In this document: piece by piece, positions 1 to 5,775 of the stretch
Numbering within the stretch: the stretch's first letter is position 1
Layout: every line of letters begins with the position of its first letter
NCBI GenBank assembly: GCA_025462985.1
Contig: JAOAPP010000106.1
Coordinates: 1 to 5,775, forward strand
Origin: Bryobacterales bacterium
GTDB lineage: Bacteria > Acidobacteriota > Terriglobia > Bryobacterales > Bryobacteraceae
DNA length: 5,775 bases
Direction of reading: 5' to 3'
The notes under the pieces: generated by a model
The model's database searches: none
What the model was told of the DNA's origin: nothing
Seen by the model: only the letters and a program-made list of their open reading frames with translations
Program-made: the position numbers and the translations under genes

Positions 1-10
1 GTTTCTGGGC

Positions 11-23
11 TGTTCGGAACAAA
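11..23 (+). repeat. Left terminal inverted repeat of the ISNCY-like element
   Basis: TGTTCGGAACAAA matches the inward-reading right end TGTCCGGTCCAAA at 10 of 13 positions. Only ten window bases lie outside it. Confidence 0.6.
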
Positions 24-38
24 GCCGCTTTGTCGGTT

Positions 39-58
39 CTGTAACATCTTCTGTGTAA
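39..58 (+). repeat. Left inverted repeat of the IS256-family element
   Basis: CTGTAACATCTTCTGTGTAA pairs with the complement of 1512-1531. It shares a 7-bp outer block and an 8-bp inner block, separated by five mismatched bases. Confidence 0.75.
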
Positions 59-193
59 ATTGTTTTGGGTTTGGATAGGCTGGTTGTAGCTGTTTTGGGG
101 AGTGAAGGGAGCCCGGAGGGCGACCGAAGCTCCTCAAAACAAGCGCCGGCTCGACCGGGCCCGATTGCGGTGGAGCTCACCCTTGGAAAGGCA
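59..193. other. Non-coding leader inside the IS256-family element
   Basis: About 135 bp lie between the left inverted repeat and the transposase start. The transposase reading frame is open through it from 65, but the encoded residues (rich in Gly, Pro, Ser and Ala) do not look like the conserved N-terminus. I see GC-rich short inverted segments but no convincing promoter, so it is best treated as untranslated leader. Confidence 0.45.
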
Positions 194-1492
194 ATGAAGA
201 AAGGCAAAAGCTCCATGACACAACCACAAGCTACCGATACAGGTTTACTTCCCGATCCGACCCTGGATTCCAAAGCATTTAAGAAGCAGCTGATGGACCG
301 ACTGCGTGCCCGCGGCGGCACGGAATCAGTCGACACCAAGCAGCTGTTTCAACGTATGGTGAAGGAGACGCTCGAGGCGTTTCTCGAGCTCGAAATGGAA
401 GAGCATCCCGGCTATCCGAAGCATGATCCGGAGGGCCGCGGTAGCGGCAACTCTCGCAACGGAGCCACTGCCAAAACAGTGCGTGGCGACTTCGGTGAGA
501 TCGAGATTGAAACCCCGCGCGATCGCAACGCAAGCTTCGACCCCAAGATCGTCGGCAAGCGCCAGACGTCAGTCGGTAACTTCAGCGAAGCCGTGATCTC
601 ACTCTATGCGCGTGGCCTGACCACGCGGGAGATCGAAGCGCATGTCAAAGAGATTTACGGCGTCGAGATCTCTCCGCAATTCGTCTCGCGTGTCACCGAG
701 GAACTCCAACAGCAGATTGTGGAATGGCAGAACCGGCCACTCGAACGCATATACCCGATCGTCTTTGTGGACGGCCTGCGGGTAGCCGTGCGCACCGACA
801 AAGGAGTTCTCAAGAAATGTGTGTACACGGTGCTCGGCGTGGGCCTCTCCGGCAAGCAGGAAGTGCTCGGTCTCTGGATCGAGGAAACCGAAGGCGCTCG
901 TTTCTGGCTCAAGGTCTTCAACGATCTGAAAGCCCGCGGCTTGCAAGACATTCTCATTCTCTGCGGAGATGGATTAACGGGCCTGCGGAATGCGGTCGAG
1001 TCTGTCTTTCCACAGACCGACGTGCAGCTTTGTGTCGTGCACCATATTCGCAACGTGACCAAGTTCGTTGCCTGGAAGGATCGCCGTCCGCTGTGTGCTG
1101 CCATGCGGCCCATCTACACAGCGCCGACTGTGGAAGCCGCTGCCTTGGCGCTTGATCGATTCGAGCAAGCCTGGGGCAGTCGTTACCCGATGTCGGTCAA
1201 CGGCTGGCGTCAGCACTGGAATGAGCTGACCACGTTCTTTGATTATCCGGTCGAGCTCCGCAAAATGATATACACCACCAACGCCATTGAAAGCCTGCAT
1301 TCGCAGATGCGCAAGAACATTGCTAATCGTAAGGTCTTCCCAACCGACGAATCCGTCCTGAAGATCCTATTTCTGAACATCCGCAACTTCACCCATCGCT
1401 GGACCAAACGCCAGGGCTGGGATATAGTAATGAATCAGTTACTCACGATCTTTGGCGATCGACTCAGGTCCGACTTAGTCGACTCGCTCTGA
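194..1492 (+). CDS. IS256-family (mutator-type) DDE transposase
   Basis: This enzyme catalyses cut-or-copy transposition of the IS that carries it. The catalytic Asp in IVFVDGLR, the Asp in ILCGDGLTGL and the Glu in TTNAIESLH are all present, in the expected order. The LCVVHHIRN segment after the second Asp is the hallmark C-x2-H-type region of the family, followed by an alpha-helical insertion before the Glu. In numbering from ATG 194 (432 residues) these are D193, D259 and E366. ATG 215 is an equally good start: it gives 425 residues beginning MTQPQATD, with AAGAAAGG about 10 bp upstream. ATG 194 has GGAAAGG just before it. The frame stays open back to 65, but residues from there are low-complexity and unlike the family, so I do not include them. 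No frameshift or internal stop is visible. The element's inverted repeats flank the gene closely. Confidence 0.93.
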   Translation: MKKGKSSMTQPQATDTGLLPDPTLDSKAFKKQLMDRLRARGGTESVDTKQLFQRMVKETLEAFLELEMEEHPGYPKHDPEGRGSGNSRNGATAKTVRGDFGEIEIETPRDRNASFDPKIVGKRQTSVGNFSEAVISLYARGLTTREIEAHVKEIYGVEISPQFVSRVTEELQQQIVEWQNRPLERIYPIVFVDGLRVAVRTDKGVLKKCVYTVLGVGLSGKQEVLGLWIEETEGARFWLKVFNDLKARGLQDILILCGDGLTGLRNAVESVFPQTDVQLCVVHHIRNVTKFVAWKDRRPLCAAMRPIYTAPTVEAAALALDRFEQAWGSRYPMSVNGWRQHWNELTTFFDYPVELRKMIYTTNAIESLHSQMRKNIANRKVFPTDESVLKILFLNIRNFTHRWTKRQGWDIVMNQLLTIFGDRLRSDLVDSL

Positions 1493-1511
1493 TCTGTTTG
1501 GCTCCGCCCTC

Positions 1512-1531
1512 TTACACAGTTTGCGTTACAG
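1512..1531 (-). repeat. Right inverted repeat of the IS256-family element
   Basis: On the - strand this reads CTGTAACGCAAACTGTGTAA. Its final TAA is also the stop codon of the outer ISNCY-like transposase, and the repeat encodes that protein's last five residues, so it is both an IS end and coding sequence. Confidence 0.75.
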
Positions 1532-2780
1532 TCTCGGAGACGGAGGAAACCTGCTGTTGGTTTTCGCCGGCTTCCATGCTCCCGCCTTTTCCGCGGCGCT
1601 CCGGGTTGGCCGTTTTTCGCGTGCTGTCGTCGCTGTGGAAGCGACCCACCACGTGCGGTCCGTAGCGCATGGAGACCGAACCATCCAGATGCTCGTGAAT
1701 GGGGACGGTGCTGCCGGCCAGTGTGTGCCGAAATCGGCTCTTATCGAGTTGCCATGATCGCGCGGCGATCGCAACGGTGTTGTCCTTCGCCACCACGCGT
1801 TCGGTCTGGATCGTGAACACCCAGTCCAAGTCAGTCCGACTGCAGCGCCGGAAAGCCGTCCCTTTCTCCTGTGCCGCGACCGTAAACTTCGCATTGAACA
1901 CGGCGATATAACGGTCTCGCAAAAATCGGTTCGCCTCCTCTACCGCGCTGATCTTGGCCAGACGAAGTTCCTGCGGTAGACGCCCTTGCCAGGTGCCGAA
2001 ACTCCGTTCCGAGCGCCCCCGCGCTTGCGGCGAGTACGCTGCGATCATCTGCACTCCCAGCTCTTTCATCGCCCGGCCCACTTGCGTCAAACGCTGTTTA
2101 TCCACCTTTTCACCGGCTTTCGGCGTCACAAAAAAATGACTGCCACGGTCGCTGTATAAAGCACAAAACAACCCTTGCTTCTCGATCACCTGCCGCAAGG
2201 CCGTCATCACTGTCCGTGTTGACTCTTCTTCCACCAGTTGCGCGTAGTAGATTTCACTCGTGGCATCGTCCAGAATCACGATCAGGTCGTACCAACGCCC
2301 GTCATTCAGCCACCGATGTTTGCTGCCGTCGATATGCAGCAGCATGCCGGCCAAGGGCCGTCGCGGCCGTCTCCGCCGGTGTGCGCCTCGCTTGTGCCGT
2401 TTCACCACCAACCCCGCGCCTTGCAACGCTTTCTGGACCCATGCATAGCTAAGCTCGATGCCATGCTCCTCGCGCAGCTTCTCGTGGAAATGCTGCATGT
2501 TCAGGTCGTAGTACCTCTCCTGATACAACCCCAGCACCCGCTCGGCTGTCGCTAATGGCACTCGTCTCGGGCTCGGTTTTCCCTTCCGTCCGTCGGACAA
2601 CCCGGAATACCCCTGCTCTTCGATCCGCTCCCGCCAGCGCCGCATAGTCCGGTCCGTCACCCCAATGATCTCTGCCGCCTGCCACCACGTGATCTTCTTG
2701 GCCATCGCCCGCAACAGCACTTCTTGAATCTTCATCATCCGCTCCATCTCGGCGGCCGAGTACTGCTGGCTTTCGTCCAC
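1512..2780 (-). CDS. ISNCY-like (ISDol1-type) DDE transposase, C-terminus altered by the nested IS
   Basis: This is the transposase of the outer element. Residues about 28-52 form a helix-turn-helix (QAAEIIGVTDRTMRRW). An arginine-rich stretch follows at about 126-141, then an RNase H-like integrase core (rve type). Visible acidic residues are D151 in HIDGSKHRW, D211 in YSDRGSHF and E258 in GRSERSFG, which fit a D-D-E triad. The motif set DGSxHxW, Y-DRGS, SPQARGRxER and EEANRFL is typical of ISNCY/ISDol1 transposases and related to IS481. The start is GTG (complement of 2778-2780), with TAAGG seven bases upstream. The last five residues (VTQTV) and the TAA come from the inverted repeat of the IS256-type element, so the native C-terminus is lost. 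The catalytic domain is untouched, so activity is possible. IS481 family is the main alternative assignment. Confidence 0.88.
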   Translation of the reverse strand: MDESQQYSAAEMERMMKIQEVLLRAMAKKITWWQAAEIIGVTDRTMRRWRERIEEQGYSGLSDGRKGKPSPRRVPLATAERVLGLYQERYYDLNMQHFHEKLREEHGIELSYAWVQKALQGAGLVVKRHKRGAHRRRRPRRPLAGMLLHIDGSKHRWLNDGRWYDLIVILDDATSEIYYAQLVEEESTRTVMTALRQVIEKQGLFCALYSDRGSHFFVTPKAGEKVDKQRLTQVGRAMKELGVQMIAAYSPQARGRSERSFGTWQGRLPQELRLAKISAVEEANRFLRDRYIAVFNAKFTVAAQEKGTAFRRCSRTDLDWVFTIQTERVVAKDNTVAIAARSWQLDKSRFRHTLAGSTVPIHEHLDGSVSMRYGPHVVGRFHSDDSTRKTANPERRGKGGSMEAGENQQQVSSVSETVTQTV

Positions 2781-2828
2781 TCCCCAGCCTTACTTGCCCC
2801 CGCATCGTTGCGGACATCTCACGTATTA

Positions 2829-2841
2829 TTTGGACCGGACA
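2829..2841 (-). repeat. Right terminal inverted repeat of the ISNCY-like element (transposase-proximal end)
   Basis: Read on the - strand this is TGTCCGGTCCAAA, about 50-60 bp upstream of the transposase GTG start. A second TGTCCG occurs 25 bp further in (2816-2811). This resembles the repeated TGTTCGG/TGTCGG arrangement at the left end. Confidence 0.6.
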
Positions 2842-2875
2842 AATCACATACTAGCGACACTGACACACATATCTG

Positions 2876-2904
2876 TTGAATACTCAAAACACAAGAAGTA
2901 TACT
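2876..2904 (+). promoter_or_regulatory. Sigma-70-like promoter for the CBS-domain gene
   Basis: A -35 element TTGAAT (2876-2881) is followed by a 17-bp spacer and a -10 element TATACT (2899-2904). They match the consensus hexamers at 4 and 5 of 6 positions. The predicted start near 2911 would give a leader of about 155 nt. No experimental support is available, but the spacing is optimal. Confidence 0.5.
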
Positions 2905-2924
2905 CCAACCCAGAGTGACTTGTG

Positions 2925-2940
2925 TCCGGCTGCGCCCGGA
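2925..2940 (+). promoter_or_regulatory. GC-rich hairpin in the leader of the CBS-domain gene
   Basis: TCCGG (2925-2929) and CCGGA (2936-2940) form a perfect 5-bp stem around a 6-nt loop. GTG/CAC just outside could extend it past a one-base bulge. There is no downstream T-tract, so it does not look like an intrinsic terminator. A protein-binding or mRNA-structure role is possible but unproven. Confidence 0.3.
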
Positions 2941-3058
2941 TCACTGAGTCAATTCCCAGTTGTTTGAAAGCTAAGTCCCGCGCCGATGTCACAGAGCATA
3001 AGCTCTTACCGTGGATGTGGCTCCGGTCGGCCCTATGACGTAAGTTCGCTGGCTACCT

Positions 3059-3066
3059 GGAGGTGA
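3059..3066 (+). promoter_or_regulatory. Strong Shine-Dalgarno site of the CBS-domain gene
   Basis: GGAGGTGA is complementary to the whole anti-Shine-Dalgarno tail of 16S rRNA. Its GGAGG core ends four bases before ATG 3068. It fixes the start codon and suggests efficient translation. Confidence 0.75.
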
Positions 3067-3067
3067 C

Positions 3068-3520
3068 ATGAAGGTACTTGACCCTGTTTCGATGCTGCTT
3101 CGCCAAAAAGGAAGCGGAGTTTTTTCATTGCCGCCTGACGCATCGGTCTATTCCGCTATCGAATTGATGGCGGATAAACGTATCGGTGCTCTGCTGGTTA
3201 TTGATGAGGGCCGTCTCGTCGGAGTGATCTCTGAACGAGATTACGCTCGCAAGGTCGTCCTCAACGGACGATCCTCAAAGGACACGTTTGTCCGCGAAAT
3301 CATGACTTCCGATCCCATCACGATTCCCTGCAATGCCACTGTTGATGAGGCGATGCGAATCATGACAGAGAGTCGCTTCCGGCACCTGCCCGTGATCGAC
3401 CCTCAGGGACACGTCGCCGGAGTTCTGTCAATCGGTGACCTTGTGAACTGGATCGTTACATCGCAGGACGCCGCTATCGCACATCTTGAACACTACATCT
3501 CGGGCGACATTTGCACCTGA
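3068..3520 (+). CDS. Two-CBS-domain protein
   Basis: This 150-residue soluble protein consists almost wholly of a tandem CBS (Bateman) module. CBS1 spans about residues 14-66, with ADKRIGALLVIDEGRLVGVISERDYAR. CBS2 spans about 74-132, with VREIMT at its start and SRFRHLPVID and GVLSIGDLVNW in its core. A short helical tail (AIAHLEHYISG) follows. Such modules usually bind adenine nucleotides (AMP, ATP, NAD or S-adenosylmethionine) and act as energy-state sensors. Free-standing versions like this one have no attached effector, so the partner is unknown. The gene has its own promoter and a strong ribosome binding site, and converges on nuoN. Nearness to complex I genes hints at a link to redox or energy status, but that is inference. 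The family call is secure and the ligand is not. Confidence 0.92.
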   Translation: MKVLDPVSMLLRQKGSGVFSLPPDASVYSAIELMADKRIGALLVIDEGRLVGVISERDYARKVVLNGRSSKDTFVREIMTSDPITIPCNATVDEAMRIMTESRFRHLPVIDPQGHVAGVLSIGDLVNWIVTSQDAAIAHLEHYISGDICT

Positions 3521-3530
3521 GTTGAGGTGC
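3513..3530. terminator. Possible weak terminator hairpin over the CBS gene stop codon
   Basis: GCACCT (3513-3518) and AGGTGC (3525-3530) form a perfect 6-bp stem with a 6-nt loop that includes the end of the TGA stop. Only a pyrimidine-rich CCTTCT follows on the + strand, not a true U-tract. A second candidate, CCCC/GGGG around 3558-3567, lies further into the same convergent gap. Either could slow polymerase between the facing genes, but the evidence is weak. Confidence 0.3.
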
Positions 3531-3576
3531 CCTTCTGCCAGGGACGGAGTTGACGAGCCCCAAGGGGCGTAATGTC

Positions 3577-5004
3577 CTAGAGAGAGGTGGCTGCTCTGAT
3601 CGTGTTCCAAAGAGGCCCGGGATAGACACCGAGGACGAAAAGAGCCAAGGTCAGGGCAGCCAACGCGATGCCGGAAACGATGCCTGGTGTTGTTCGGTCA
3701 TCATTCGTCTGGGCGCGATCTGAATCCGCAAACATTGCGACAATTACGTGAAGGTAATACACCAAACCAATGGTGCTGCTTATGATCAGTATCGTGAGGA
3801 GAGTCCAAGTTGCTGACGAGGCGCCAGCCGTAAAGACATAAAATTTGCCCAGAAAGCCCGCCGTCAGCGGTATTCCAGCGAGCGATAGCACCATACCCGT
3901 AAACACAGAAGCAAGAACTGGAGATCGCCAGAATAGCCCCCGAATGTCTTCAAAGGTTTCTGTCTCCGATGTGGAGTGGCTGAGCGCGAGCAGACATCCG
4001 AACGCACCCAGGATGGTGACAACATAGCCTGCCAAGTAGTACGTTGCGGCCGCTCTTCCGAGATTTCCCCCAGCGATCACGGCAACCAGGAAATAACCCA
4101 TATGGGCAATCGATGAATAGGCAAGAAGCCGCTTGATATTTGTCTGGCGGAGCGCCAGAAGGTTCCCAGCCAGCATGGAAGCGATCGCAATGATGGTAAG
4201 GATTACCAGGATCTGGTTGCTTGTCACGCTTCTCCACTGCAACCAGCGCAACAGGAACGCGAAGACGCCACCCTTCGAAACCGTGGCTACGAAAGCCGTG
4301 ACGGGTAACGGTGCGCCCTGATAAACATCGGGTGTCCAAAGATGAAACGGCACCACTGCAAGCTTGAACCCGATACCCGTCATGACAAGTACGATTCCGG
4401 CCAGATAAGCGGAAGTCCCGGCCCCGGCGGGTGACGCTGCCGACCTGAGGCTAAACTCCATCGTTCCTTCGGTCACAAACATAATTGCAAAACCAAATAG
4501 CAGGAATGCGGATGAGGAGGCAGCGAGGACCAAATACTTGATTCCCGCTTCTAGCGGAAGGGGTTCTGTCCGTGGATAGGCGATAAGTGCATAGAGCGAA
4601 ATGCTCAAGAGCTCCAGCGACAAAAACACTGAAGCCATGTGGCTGCTCGCCGCCAGCACCATCGAGCCAAGCGTTCCAAGGATCAGGAGGAGATAAAACT
4701 CTTCCTTGTGCTCCGACCGGGCCTCCAAATATGGATAGGAGAGGAGGACGACGGCAGCGCTCGCGGCAAGAACCAGACCCATATAAACCAGCGCGTATCG
4801 ATCGATAACCAACAAAGAACTAAGCTGAATGGGCACCGCGGATGCTGCGGGCCAAAGGCTGGCGAACGAGATAGCCACTCCTCCGAAGGACATGATGGCT
4901 GCTGCTCTGTGATCTCTCTTCACTGCTATTCCCACCATGACGGCGAGCGATGTCAGCGCGAGGAGGAGTAGCGGTAGCGAAGCGATCAGAGCGGATTTTG
5001 TCAT
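3577..5004 (-). CDS. nuoN: NADH-quinone oxidoreductase subunit N
   Basis: NuoN is an antiporter-like membrane subunit of respiratory complex I. It helps pump protons across the cytoplasmic membrane while electrons pass from NADH to quinone. The 475 residues are very hydrophobic, with about 14 likely transmembrane helices, close to the usual 470-490 residue length. Conserved charged positions of the Mrp-antiporter fold are visible: E131 in LSLELLSISLYAL, K156 in AGIKYLVL, K214 in GIGFKLAVVPFHLW, K244 in TVSKGGVFAF, K291 in NIKRLLAYSSIAHMGY and K387 in GFLGKFYVF. PFHLWTPDVYQGAP is a family signature. The ATG at 5004 follows the nuoM stop by three bases, and GGAG sits seven bases upstream, inside the end of nuoM. 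This points to translational coupling. nuoN is the last gene of the cluster and ends 56 bp from the convergent CBS gene. Confidence 0.96.
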   Translation of the reverse strand: MTKSALIASLPLLLLALTSLAVMVGIAVKRDHRAAAIMSFGGVAISFASLWPAASAVPIQLSSLLVIDRYALVYMGLVLAASAAVVLLSYPYLEARSEHKEEFYLLLILGTLGSMVLAASSHMASVFLSLELLSISLYALIAYPRTEPLPLEAGIKYLVLAASSSAFLLFGFAIMFVTEGTMEFSLRSAASPAGAGTSAYLAGIVLVMTGIGFKLAVVPFHLWTPDVYQGAPLPVTAFVATVSKGGVFAFLLRWLQWRSVTSNQILVILTIIAIASMLAGNLLALRQTNIKRLLAYSSIAHMGYFLVAVIAGGNLGRAAATYYLAGYVVTILGAFGCLLALSHSTSETETFEDIRGLFWRSPVLASVFTGMVLSLAGIPLTAGFLGKFYVFTAGASSATWTLLTILIISSTIGLVYYLHVIVAMFADSDRAQTNDDRTTPGIVSGIALAALTLALFVLGVYPGPLWNTIRAATSL

Positions 5005-5015
5005 CGATCATCTCC
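5005..5015 (-). promoter_or_regulatory. nuoM/nuoN junction with coupled ribosome binding site
   Basis: On the - strand GGAG (5015-5012) lies in the last codons of nuoM, followed by the nuoM TGA (5010-5008), one TCG codon and the nuoN ATG. A ribosome ending on nuoM would be placed next to the nuoN start, favouring equal amounts of the two subunits. Confidence 0.6.
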
Positions 5016-5775
5016 AGGGCTGAATGGACGTGGCTACTTGGACCGGCTTTGCAGAGGCGCTTTGAAACATATAGATGAAGGGCTGCGGGTAGAGGCCGAG
5101 CCACAACAGGCCAATCATCATAGATCCGACCATCACCCATTCCCGAGGGAGGAGATCCGGAATGCGCCAATTATTGGAATTTGGGCCTTGAAAAATCGTG
5201 GCAGTAACTCGCAGCCCATAAAGTGTAGCGAGAATTATTCCCAATGTCGCGACGGTGGTGAGGGCGACATTGGTATGAAACGCGCCCAAGAGCACAAGAA
5301 ACTCGCCCACGAAATCGCCTAACCCAGGGAGTCCTACTGAGGCCATTACAAAGAAGAGTCCGGCCCCGCTTAGAGCAGGTATCGTTTGCCACAATCCACC
5401 CATGTGCGCGATCTCCCGGGTGTGCATTCTTTGTTGCAGAGCTCCCGCCAAGATAAATAGTGCGCCAGTACTGATGCCGTGGCTGATCATCTGAACGAAC
5501 GCGCCGGTCAGAGCGGTCTGATTCCCGGCGAAGATTCCGATCAAGACAAAACCCATGTGACTCACACTCGTGTACGCGACGAGGCGCTTGAGATCGCTTT
5601 GTGCGACAGCCATGAACGCGCCATAGAGAACCCCTAAGACACCGAGCGTCATCGCGGCAGGGGCGAACTCACGCGCCGCCTGCGGGAAGAGTGGAAGCAC
5701 AAATCGGATCAAGCCATATGCCCCGGTTTTCAACAACACGCCGGCCAGGACAACACTCCCGGCGGTAGGCGCTTC
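5008..5775 (-). CDS. nuoM: NADH-quinone oxidoreductase subunit M, C-terminal half (runs off the window)
   Basis: NuoM is a second antiporter-like proton-pumping subunit of complex I. The window holds the last 255 codons plus the stop; the frame is open to the edge, so the real start lies beyond 5775. The visible part begins EAPTAGSVVLAGVLLKTGAYG, the strongly conserved NuoM loop and broken-helix region with its Lys. Next come QSDLKRLVAYTSVSHMGFVLIG with another conserved Lys, QMISHGISTGALF with a conserved His, and GLPGLGDFVGEFLVL, whose Glu belongs to the terminal proton path. NuoM usually has about 490-530 residues, so roughly half is present. GTG 5739 is an internal codon, not the start. 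The gene is directly followed by nuoN, as in the standard nuoL-M-N order, and the two should be cotranscribed. Confidence 0.96.
   Translation of the reverse strand, partial: EAPTAGSVVLAGVLLKTGAYGLIRFVLPLFPQAAREFAPAAMTLGVLGVLYGAFMAVAQSDLKRLVAYTSVSHMGFVLIGIFAGNQTALTGAFVQMISHGISTGALFILAGALQQRMHTREIAHMGGLWQTIPALSGAGLFFVMASVGLPGLGDFVGEFLVLLGAFHTNVALTTVATLGIILATLYGLRVTATIFQGPNSNNWRIPDLLPREWVMVGSMMIGLLWLGLYPQPFIYMFQSASAKPVQVATSIQPWR

Larger units (their letters stand above)
39..1531 (+). mobile_element. Complete IS256-family insertion sequence nested in the ISNCY-like element
   Basis: The element is about 1,493 bp with one transposase gene on the + strand. Its ends are CTGTAAC-n5-CTGTGTAA at 39-58 and the same pattern on the - strand at 1531-1512. 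Bases match at all 15 outer and inner positions and differ at the five central ones. The right repeat begins 19 bp after the transposase stop. IS256-family elements are usually 1.3-1.5 kb with repeats of this scale and 8-9 bp target duplications. Here the 8-bp flanks (31-38 and 1532-1539) match at only 5 of 8 positions. The element has both ends and an intact-looking transposase, so it may still be mobile. Confidence 0.8.
11..2841 (-). mobile_element. ISNCY-like (ISDol1-type) insertion sequence, interrupted by an IS256-family element
   Basis: The outer element is inferred from two things. One is a leftward DDE transposase gene. The other is a pair of related termini: TGTTCGGAACAAA at 11-23 on the + strand, and TGTCCGGTCCAAA reading inwards from 2841 on the - strand (10 of 13 matches). 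Each end also has a second TGTC(C)GG copy further in, at 31-36 on the left and 2811-2816 (complement) on the right. Removing the internal IS256-type element and one 8-bp flank copy leaves about 1.33 kb, a reasonable size for an IS with one transposase of about 430 residues. No target-site duplication is evident between the 10 visible left-flank bases and the right flank. The exact ends are therefore an inference, and the family is assigned from the protein. Confidence 0.65.
2842..3067. other. Intergenic leader between the IS stack and the CBS-domain gene
   Basis: These 226 bp contain no plausible gene. They hold a sigma-70-like promoter (2876-2904), a hairpin at 2925-2940, a smaller hairpin at 2993-3006 and the Shine-Dalgarno site of the CBS gene. 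All lie outside the inferred IS end, so the promoter is probably native and not supplied by the element. Confidence 0.6.

Noticed and set aside
655..1155. Long open frames on both strands inside the IS256-type transposase (for example 655-1113 on - and 724-1155 on +)
   Set aside because: They overlap the well-supported transposase, show no family-like motifs and have no convincing ribosome binding sites. They are codon-bias shadows.
2449..2847. A 132-residue open frame on the - strand overlapping the start of the ISNCY-like transposase
   Set aside because: It is Arg/Gly/Ala-rich without recognisable motifs and would begin across the IS end. The overlapping frame has clear helix-turn-helix and DDE motifs.
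2923..2929. TGTCCGG in the CBS gene leader as another IS end or solo repeat
   Set aside because: Only seven bases match the outer IS tip, and the adjoining GTCCAAA part is absent. The word is explained by the local TCCGG/CCGGA hairpin.
3557..3568. GCCCC-AA-GGGGC palindrome in the convergent gap as an intrinsic terminator
   Set aside because: The two-base loop is too tight, so only part of the stem can form, and no T-tract follows on either strand. I mention it only as a weak candidate beside the 3513-3530 hairpin.
3950..4339. A 129-residue frame on the - strand within nuoN, and several + strand frames through nuoN and nuoM
   Set aside because: The nuoN and nuoM translations are continuous and conserved throughout, and the alternative frames lack hydrophobic or domain patterns.
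1..5775. CRISPR arrays, tRNA or rRNA genes, toxin-antitoxin or defence genes, or a new multi-gene system
   Set aside because: I found no regularly spaced repeats, cloverleaf-like segments or extra conserved coding frames. Apart from the IS stack the content is ordinary complex I and CBS-domain genes.

Overview
The window is bacterial DNA of moderate GC content. It has two unrelated halves: a stack of two insertion sequences (about 11-2841) and a chromosomal housekeeping segment (about 2842-5775) carrying the distal end of a respiratory complex I operon. The chromosomal proteins would fit Acidobacteriota, Nitrospirota or a proteobacterium. I lean weakly towards an environmental Acidobacteriota-like lineage, but nothing here fixes the taxon.

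Mobile half. An ISNCY-like (ISDol1-type) element reads leftwards. Its DDE transposase is at 1512-2780, and I place its ends at about 11 and 2841 from a 13-bp terminal inverted repeat with 10 matches. A complete IS256-family element of about 1.49 kb (39-1531, transposase reading rightwards) lies inside it. The IS256-type element is bounded by 20-bp inverted repeats with 15 matches, and its right repeat supplies the stop codon and last residues of the ISNCY-like transposase. The two transposase genes therefore converge, and the younger element has rewritten the C-terminus of the older one. Both catalytic triads look intact.

Chromosomal half. A 226-bp gene-free stretch (2842-3067) holds a good sigma-70-like promoter, two small hairpins and a strong Shine-Dalgarno site. 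It leads into a 150-residue two-CBS-domain protein on the + strand (3068-3520). After a 56-bp convergent gap come nuoN (3577-5004) and the C-terminal half of nuoM (from 5008 to the window edge), both on the - strand. They are separated by one codon and look translationally coupled. NuoM and NuoN are antiporter-like, proton-pumping membrane subunits of NADH-quinone oxidoreductase, and nuoN is the last gene of the cluster here.

I see no CRISPR array, RNA gene, defence system or clearly undescribed system. The most noteworthy structure is the nested insertion and its effect on the outer transposase.
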